Assembly (NCBI GenBank): GCA_028711675.1
Contig: JAQTRT010000139.1
Coordinates: 1-8,241, forward strand
Reading direction: 5' to 3'
DNA length: 8,241 nucleotides
Source: a bacterium
Lineage (GTDB): Bacteria > Spirochaetota > JAHITG01
Shown here: positions 5,017-8,241 of the stretch, in pieces
Numbering within the stretch: the stretch's first letter is position 1
Layout of the letters: every line of letters begins with the position of its first letter
Notes under the pieces: model-generated
Seen by the model: only the letters and a program-made list of their open reading frames with translations
What the model was told of the DNA's origin: nothing
The model's database searches: none
Made by a program: the position numbers and the translations under genes

Positions 5017-6273
5017 TCAGTTCTTCAGGCCTTTCACGATCACGTCCTCGATGATGTTGCAGGCTTCGTCGATCTCCTCTTTCGTGAGCTGCGAAGAGAC
5101 GGATATCCTGAACCTCCGGGCATTGGCAGGCACGGCCGGGAAATCGACCGGCTGGAGGAACAAGCCCCGTTTCTGGAGCTCCATGGCCATCTGGAACAGC
5201 TTCTCGCCGGACGAGCCGATGATGATGGGTATGACCTGGGATTCCGTGCCGCCCAGGTTCAGCTTCAGATCCAGGAGCTGCTTCTTGAAATAACCCGTGT
5301 TCTCCCAGAGCTTGTCGCGGAGAGAGGAGTCGCGCGTGGCCACTTCAAAGGCCTTGATCAGACCCGCAATGATAATGGGGGAAGGAGCGCAGGAGAAATG
5401 ATAAGGGGAAGAATAACATTTCAGATAACGGATGAGCCTGGCGTTGGAACAGATGAACCCTCCCACGCCTCCGAAAGATTTGCTAAGGGTACCGAATGTG
5501 ACGCCCACCTTATGCTCCAGGCCGAAATGTTCGGCTACGCCACGTCCGTTCTTTCCGAACATGAGAGTGGAATGGGCTTCGTCGATGTAAATGGCGGCTT
5601 TATACCGGTCGCATACTTCCACGACCTCTTTCAGTTTCACCAGGTCGCCGTCCATGGAATAAACGCCTTCCACGGCCACCAGTGTCCTTTTCCCCTTGTT
5701 CTTTTCCAGCATGGCCACAAGGGAATCGATGTTGTTATGTTCGAAGAAAAGCATCTTGGCGCCGGAGAGCGTGCCTCCGTCCACAATGCTCTTATGGCAT
5801 TTCTCATCCAGGACCAGCACGTCCCCTTTCCGGAGAATGCCCTGGATGGCTCCCATGTTACCGCCCAGACCGCTGGAATAAAGGAGGCAGTCTTCCTTTT
5901 GTTTAAAATCAGCGAGCATTTTAGCGAATTTCACGTGAAGGTCGAAGGTGCCTGAGAGAAGGGGAGCGCCTGATGCACCCAGTCCGTACTGTCTGGCCGC
6001 GTCACATGCAGCCTGTATTACTTCAGGATGGGAGGAAAGGCCGAGGTAATTATAAGAAGTAAGGTTGATCACTTTTCTCTTTTTATGATCCAGGTTGCTC
6101 AGTATCTCTGTTGAAGCCCGGGGTGCTGCCAGGAGCTGCTGTTCAAAAAAGCTGAAGCTGGCTTTGATCTTGGGATGGTTGATCCATTCTTCGAAGTCAT
6201 TGGGCGGCGCGAGCACATCCGGATTATCGTTGTACTGGAAATCAGCCAGGCTGAAACTTAAAATGTTATCCAT
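5017..6273 (-). CDS. Alpha-oxoamine synthase (PLP-dependent acyl transferase; BioF/SPT/KBL family)
   Basis: A 418-residue fold-type I PLP enzyme that condenses an acyl thioester with an amino acid, with loss of CO2, to an alpha-aminoketone. Family marks are SYNYLGLSSHPEV (73-85), DEKCHKSIVDGG (156-167) with the probable PLP-stacking His160, VEGVYSMDGD (201-210), IDEAHSTLMFG (230-240) with Asp231 and His234, and GTLSKSFGG (261-269) with Schiff-base Lys265. About 65 residues precede the first core motif, longer than in minimal BioF. The ATG at 6273 follows GGGAAAAGG; a longer frame from a TTG at 6318 lacks ribosome-site support. No biotin genes lie nearby. With a discrete ACP upstream and a dehydratase downstream, the acyl donor is more likely ACP-bound than CoA-bound. 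The amino-acid substrate (Gly, Ala, Ser or other) cannot be read here. Serine palmitoyltransferase activity is an alternative. Confidence 0.88.
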   Translation of the reverse strand: MDNILSFSLADFQYNDNPDVLAPPNDFEEWINHPKIKASFSFFEQQLLAAPRASTEILSNLDHKKRKVINLTSYNYLGLSSHPEVIQAACDAARQYGLGASGAPLLSGTFDLHVKFAKMLADFKQKEDCLLYSSGLGGNMGAIQGILRKGDVLVLDEKCHKSIVDGGTLSGAKMLFFEHNNIDSLVAMLEKNKGKRTLVAVEGVYSMDGDLVKLKEVVEVCDRYKAAIYIDEAHSTLMFGKNGRGVAEHFGLEHKVGVTFGTLSKSFGGVGGFICSNARLIRYLKCYSSPYHFSCAPSPIIIAGLIKAFEVATRDSSLRDKLWENTGYFKKQLLDLKLNLGGTESQVIPIIIGSSGEKLFQMAMELQKRGLFLQPVDFPAVPANARRFRISVSSQLTKEEIDEACNIIEDVIVKGLKN

Positions 6274-6320
6274 GGTTTTTACCTTTTCCCGGGAAATACA
6301 CTGAATATATAAAGACAATA

Positions 6321-6364
6321 AAGGTGATAAACACCACGTTCATCACCCGGTGCGTTATCACCTT
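6321..6364. repeat. 10-bp inverted-repeat hairpin between the ACP and oxoamine synthase genes
   Basis: AAGGTGATAA (6321-6330) and TTATCACCTT (6355-6364) are perfect complements. Inside them CACC (6332-6335) can pair with GGTG (6349-6352), so the RNA would fold as a 10-bp stem, a small internal loop and a 4-bp stem. On the minus strand it starts 39 bases past the ACP stop and is followed by TATTGTCTTTATAT, T-rich but interrupted. It could be a partial terminator, an RNA-processing or stability element, or a protein-binding site. Confidence 0.6.
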
Positions 6365-6402
6365 AATATTATTCCTGATTATTTGAAACAGTCCGCGTCT
6401 GA

Positions 6403-6648
6403 TTAACCCTTTATATTCTGCATGAATTTATTGGCCAGTTCGTCGATGTTCTTTATATCGGTCAGCTCCGAGCGCGGTATCTTTATGTTCAATTCCCGCA
6501 TGGAACAGGAGACCACTTCGATGATATCAAGACTGTCAGCACCGTAATCTTTCATGGATTTTTCCGGAACGATATCCTCTTCCTTAACATCCTCAAGATT
6601 GGCCAGAATGTTCTTTTTTATCACTTCGATGATTTTGGCTTTATCCAT
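6403..6648 (-). CDS. Acyl carrier protein
   Basis: An 81-residue free-standing acyl carrier protein. The phosphopantetheine attachment motif G-A-D-S-L-D has its Ser at residue 39. Helix I (2-18), the loop leading to helix II (39-53) and the closing segment KNIDELANKFMQNI fit the four-helix carrier fold. The protein is acidic overall. The segment SMRELNIKIPRSEL (49-62) followed by KNIDEL reminds me of the donor ACPs of HMG-CoA-synthase beta-branching cassettes (AcpK/TaB type), though those usually carry N-S-I/V rather than D-S-L at the Ser; this is from memory. The ATG at 6648 has an ideal AAGGAGG (6655-6661) six bases upstream. It has at least one candidate promoter of its own and a hairpin behind it, consistent with higher expression than its neighbours. 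It is probably the shared carrier for all flanking enzymes. Confidence 0.93.
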   Translation of the reverse strand: MDKAKIIEVIKKNILANLEDVKEEDIVPEKSMKDYGADSLDIIEVVSCSMRELNIKIPRSELTDIKNIDELANKFMQNIKG

Positions 6649-6701
6649 TAACCGCCTCCTTAATTTTTTCTCCCAGTGTTATCTGTAAGAAAATTTCTAA
6701 T

Positions 6702-6729
6702 AATGTAACTGTTTTTAAACCAATTTCAA
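6702..6729 (-). promoter_or_regulatory. Candidate internal promoter close to the ACP gene
   Basis: On the minus strand TTGAAA (6724-6729) and TACATT (6702-6707) are spaced by 16 bases in an A/T-rich gap. The -10 matches only 4 of 6 positions. It competes with the candidate at 6746-6775. Confidence 0.28.
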
Positions 6730-6745
6730 TAAAAAAATAGGATTT

Positions 6746-6775
6746 TTTATAATTTCCCGTGTTTAACCTTGTAAA
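6746..6775 (-). promoter_or_regulatory. Candidate internal promoter for ACP and downstream genes
   Basis: The 138-base gap between the SDR stop and the ACP start has no gene. On the minus strand it holds TTTACA (6770-6775) and TATAAA (6746-6751), each 5 of 6, with an 18-base spacer. The -35 box lies inside a small inverted repeat, CTTGT-AAA-ACAAG (6768-6780). This could drive the ACP, oxoamine synthase and dehydratase independently of the upstream genes. Confidence 0.42.
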
Positions 6776-6786
6776 ACAAGCGTTTT

Positions 6787-7596
6787 TCAGCTTTTTTTGT
6801 TCTTTGAAGAGAGGTACCGCATCATCAGATTGTCCTGGAACGTCATCCCGAAATCAGCCGTGATGATCTGGCCGTTCACCGCGTCCATGAAACCGCTGCA
6901 GAGCCCGAACACCACTTTAGCGCAGTCCTCAGGCTGGAGCACCATTTCGTCCGGCACGCCGTTCTGTTTGATGTAATCGAAGAATTCCTGACCGAAGATC
7001 TGGGAAAAAGATTCGGTTTTAACTGTGCCGAACCGGACCACGTTCACCCGGCATCCTTCGTCGAACAGGTGGATGGAAAGGTATCTGGCAAAGAACTCAA
7101 GCAGGGCCTTGGAAGCAGCTACGAAATCATAACCCCGGTAAAAATGGTCAGGCCCGTCGCTTGAGATGCCGAGGATGTATTTCGGGTATTTGCCGAACTG
7201 TTTTTTTATCTTTCGTGTATATTCGATCATGGGCCACGTGCTGTATTCCAGGGTCTTGAACAGAGATCTTTTTTTATATTCGTCCAGGGACATGGTCCGC
7301 TGGGCAAAGGCCACGTTGCTGATGAAGATGTCGATTTTTTTTTCGTGTTTGGCTATTTCGGCCAGGAGCTTGTACGTGTCCTCGTCCAGGGAGACGTCGG
7401 CTTCCAGCAGGACAGGTTTGACGCATTTTTTTTCTTCGAACCGTCGGTACAGGTCTTTCGTGTCGGCCGAGCCCCATTTATAAGTGAGGTAAAGCCGCGC
7501 TCCGGCCTGTGCGAACTCGAGGGCTGAAGCCAGGCCGATGCCTTTGGTCCCGCCTGTGATAAGCACAGCTTGGTCTTTCATGTCAATGGTGATCAT
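6787..7596 (-). CDS. SDR-family enoyl-ACP reductase-like protein (FabL-type Y-x6-K site)
   Basis: A 269-residue Rossmann-fold short-chain dehydrogenase. The cofactor loop GGTKGIG is at 15-21, ADVS follows near 66-69, and an S-N-V-A-F-A segment (93-98) replaces the usual NNAG. The active-site region is SSDGPDHFYRGYDFVAASKALLEFFARYL. Spacing from Tyr156 to Lys163 is Y-x6-K, as in FabI and FabL enoyl reductases. The position that would hold Tyr in a classical YxxxK site is Val159. The surrounding V-x-x-S-K-A-x-L-E and R-Y-L pattern recalls Bacillus FabL. I therefore favour NAD(P)H-dependent enoyl-ACP reduction over 3-ketoacyl reduction. Residues 186-256 are the variable substrate and C-terminal region, with a GQIITADFG closing segment. 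The start at 7596 follows AAGGAAG, 20 bases after the crotonase stop, so these two genes are surely in one operon. It would reduce intermediates on the ACP encoded next. Confidence 0.82.
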   Translation of the reverse strand: MITIDMKDQAVLITGGTKGIGLASALEFAQAGARLYLTYKWGSADTKDLYRRFEEKKCVKPVLLEADVSLDEDTYKLLAEIAKHEKKIDIFISNVAFAQRTMSLDEYKKRSLFKTLEYSTWPMIEYTRKIKKQFGKYPKYILGISSDGPDHFYRGYDFVAASKALLEFFARYLSIHLFDEGCRVNVVRFGTVKTESFSQIFGQEFFDYIKQNGVPDEMVLQPEDCAKVVFGLCSGFMDAVNGQIITADFGMTFQDNLMMRYLSSKNKKS

Positions 7597-7616
7597 GGTT
7601 GGCTTCCTTTTTCCGA

Positions 7617-8241
7617 TTATTTCCCGTACATCTCTTCAATGGTCTTTTTGGTCTCCGGGAACGCAAAACTGAGCCTGTGCATCATGTCCTCCTGGAGCCT
7701 GGCCTCGACCAGCAGTTTCTTTTTTTTCGCGCTTAAAGAGTATTTCAGGAGGTTGATGGATTTTACGTTCTTCTCGCTGATCTGCAGGGCGATGTCCTCT
7801 GCTTTTTTCATGACCTCTTCCCGCGGCAGGATATAATTGATGTTGGTCCCTTTTTCAGCCAGTTCGCTCCCTTTGAACAGTTTGGCCGTGAACATCATCT
7901 CGCTGGCGATGTAAGGCCCTACCAGTTCCGCAAGCAGAGTTGTGCATCCCATACCCGGAGTAAAGCCCAGGGACATGAAGACCGCTCCGTAACGGCTTTC
8001 CCTGGCCGCTATCACGATATCGCAGCAGACGGCCATGACCAGGCCTCCGCCCACGGCATGGCCTTCCATGGCCGCGATGACCGGAAAAGGAGCGTTGATG
8101 AGCTTCTCCGAGATCACAAGGTCTTTCACGAATACCTTACCCTCGCACAGATCGAGCAGGTTCTGCTTTTCCGCGCCGGCCGAAAAGACGTCCTTCATGC
8201 CGGAAAGGATGAGTACTTTAGGCTTTTCCTTCTCTTCCAGG
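7617..8241 (-). CDS. PksI-like crotonase-fold enzyme, probable ECH2-type decarboxylase (N-terminus cut by window edge)
   Basis: The frame is open to the right edge; 207 residues are visible and about 40-50 N-terminal ones are missing, so the internal ATG at 8198 is not the start. Numbering from the first visible codon, FSAGA (19-23) and GHAVGGG (60-66) are crotonase oxyanion-hole segments. Both glutamates of true enoyl-CoA hydratases are absent: GGGxE reads GGGLV (Val68) and GQPE reads GAVF (Phe88). The stretches PVIAAMEGHAVGGGLVMA, FMSLGFTPGMG and EDMMH (His188), and the MYGK ending, closely resemble PksI/CurF-ECH2 enzymes, which decarboxylate 3-methylglutaconyl-ACP during polyketide beta-branching. 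In PksI, as I recall it, catalysis uses a Lys and a His; His188 fits the latter, while Lys35 or Lys39 (EGKVFVKD) are in the right area for the former. It leads the visible operon, 20 bases before the SDR. Confidence 0.8.
   Translation of the reverse strand, partial: LEEKEKPKVLILSGMKDVFSAGAEKQNLLDLCEGKVFVKDLVISEKLINAPFPVIAAMEGHAVGGGLVMAVCCDIVIAARESRYGAVFMSLGFTPGMGCTTLLAELVGPYIASEMMFTAKLFKGSELAEKGTNINYILPREEVMKKAEDIALQISEKNVKSINLLKYSLSAKKKKLLVEARLQEDMMHRLSFAFPETKKTIEEMYGK

Noticed and set aside
5398..5955. Plus-strand open frame of 185 codons
   Set aside because: Antisense to the PLP-binding core of the oxoamine synthase, which is conserved across the stretch.
6274..6318. TTG start extending the oxoamine synthase by 15 residues
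   Set aside because: No ribosome site, whereas the ATG at 6273 has GGGAAAAGG at proper distance.
7617..8198. Crotonase gene starting at the ATG at 8198
   Set aside because: The frame continues upstream with a typical crotonase strand (KVLILSG) to the window edge, so this Met is internal.

Overview
Ten genes are visible and all are read from the minus strand; I see no convincing plus-strand gene, RNA gene, mobile element or CRISPR array. The protein set points to a diderm (Gram-negative-type) bacterium: a FecR-domain lipoprotein with a lipobox, and a secreted CsgG/FlgO-like protein ending in a membrane-strand-rich domain with terminal phenylalanines. An Isf-type iron-sulfur flavoprotein would fit an anaerobe. 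I cannot fix the phylum. Promoters upstream of three genes share a perfect TTGACA -35 box with a 16-base spacer to a TA-rich -10, so housekeeping-type transcription is likely.

In order of transcription (high to low coordinates), the right half (8241 to 4487) is a small acyl-carrier-based biosynthetic operon. It holds a partial crotonase resembling PksI-type beta-branching decarboxylases, an SDR with a FabL/FabI-type Y-x6-K active site, a discrete acyl carrier protein, a PLP-dependent alpha-oxoamine synthase, and a FabZ-like hotdog dehydratase. The last two are separated by only 2 bases. The simplest reading is that an acyl chain is built and modified on the free carrier protein, and the PLP enzyme then condenses it with an amino acid to give an aminoketone. 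The head of the operon lies beyond position 8241, so the pathway is only partly visible. This is the most interesting part of the window.

The left half (4418 to 1) looks like separately promoted single genes for envelope and accessory functions: the CsgG/FlgO-like envelope protein, a small EF-Tu-domain-2-like protein, the FecR lipoprotein, a membrane-anchored GyrI-like ligand-binding protein, and a partial iron-sulfur flavoprotein running off the left edge. Two of these promoters carry inverted repeats at positions suited to repressor binding: an 18-bp perfect palindrome at the expected start of transcription of the GyrI-like gene, and a 6-2-6 repeat inside the promoter spacer of the CsgG/FlgO-like gene. 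A 10-bp-arm hairpin separates the carrier-protein gene from the PLP-enzyme gene and may set different expression levels within the operon.
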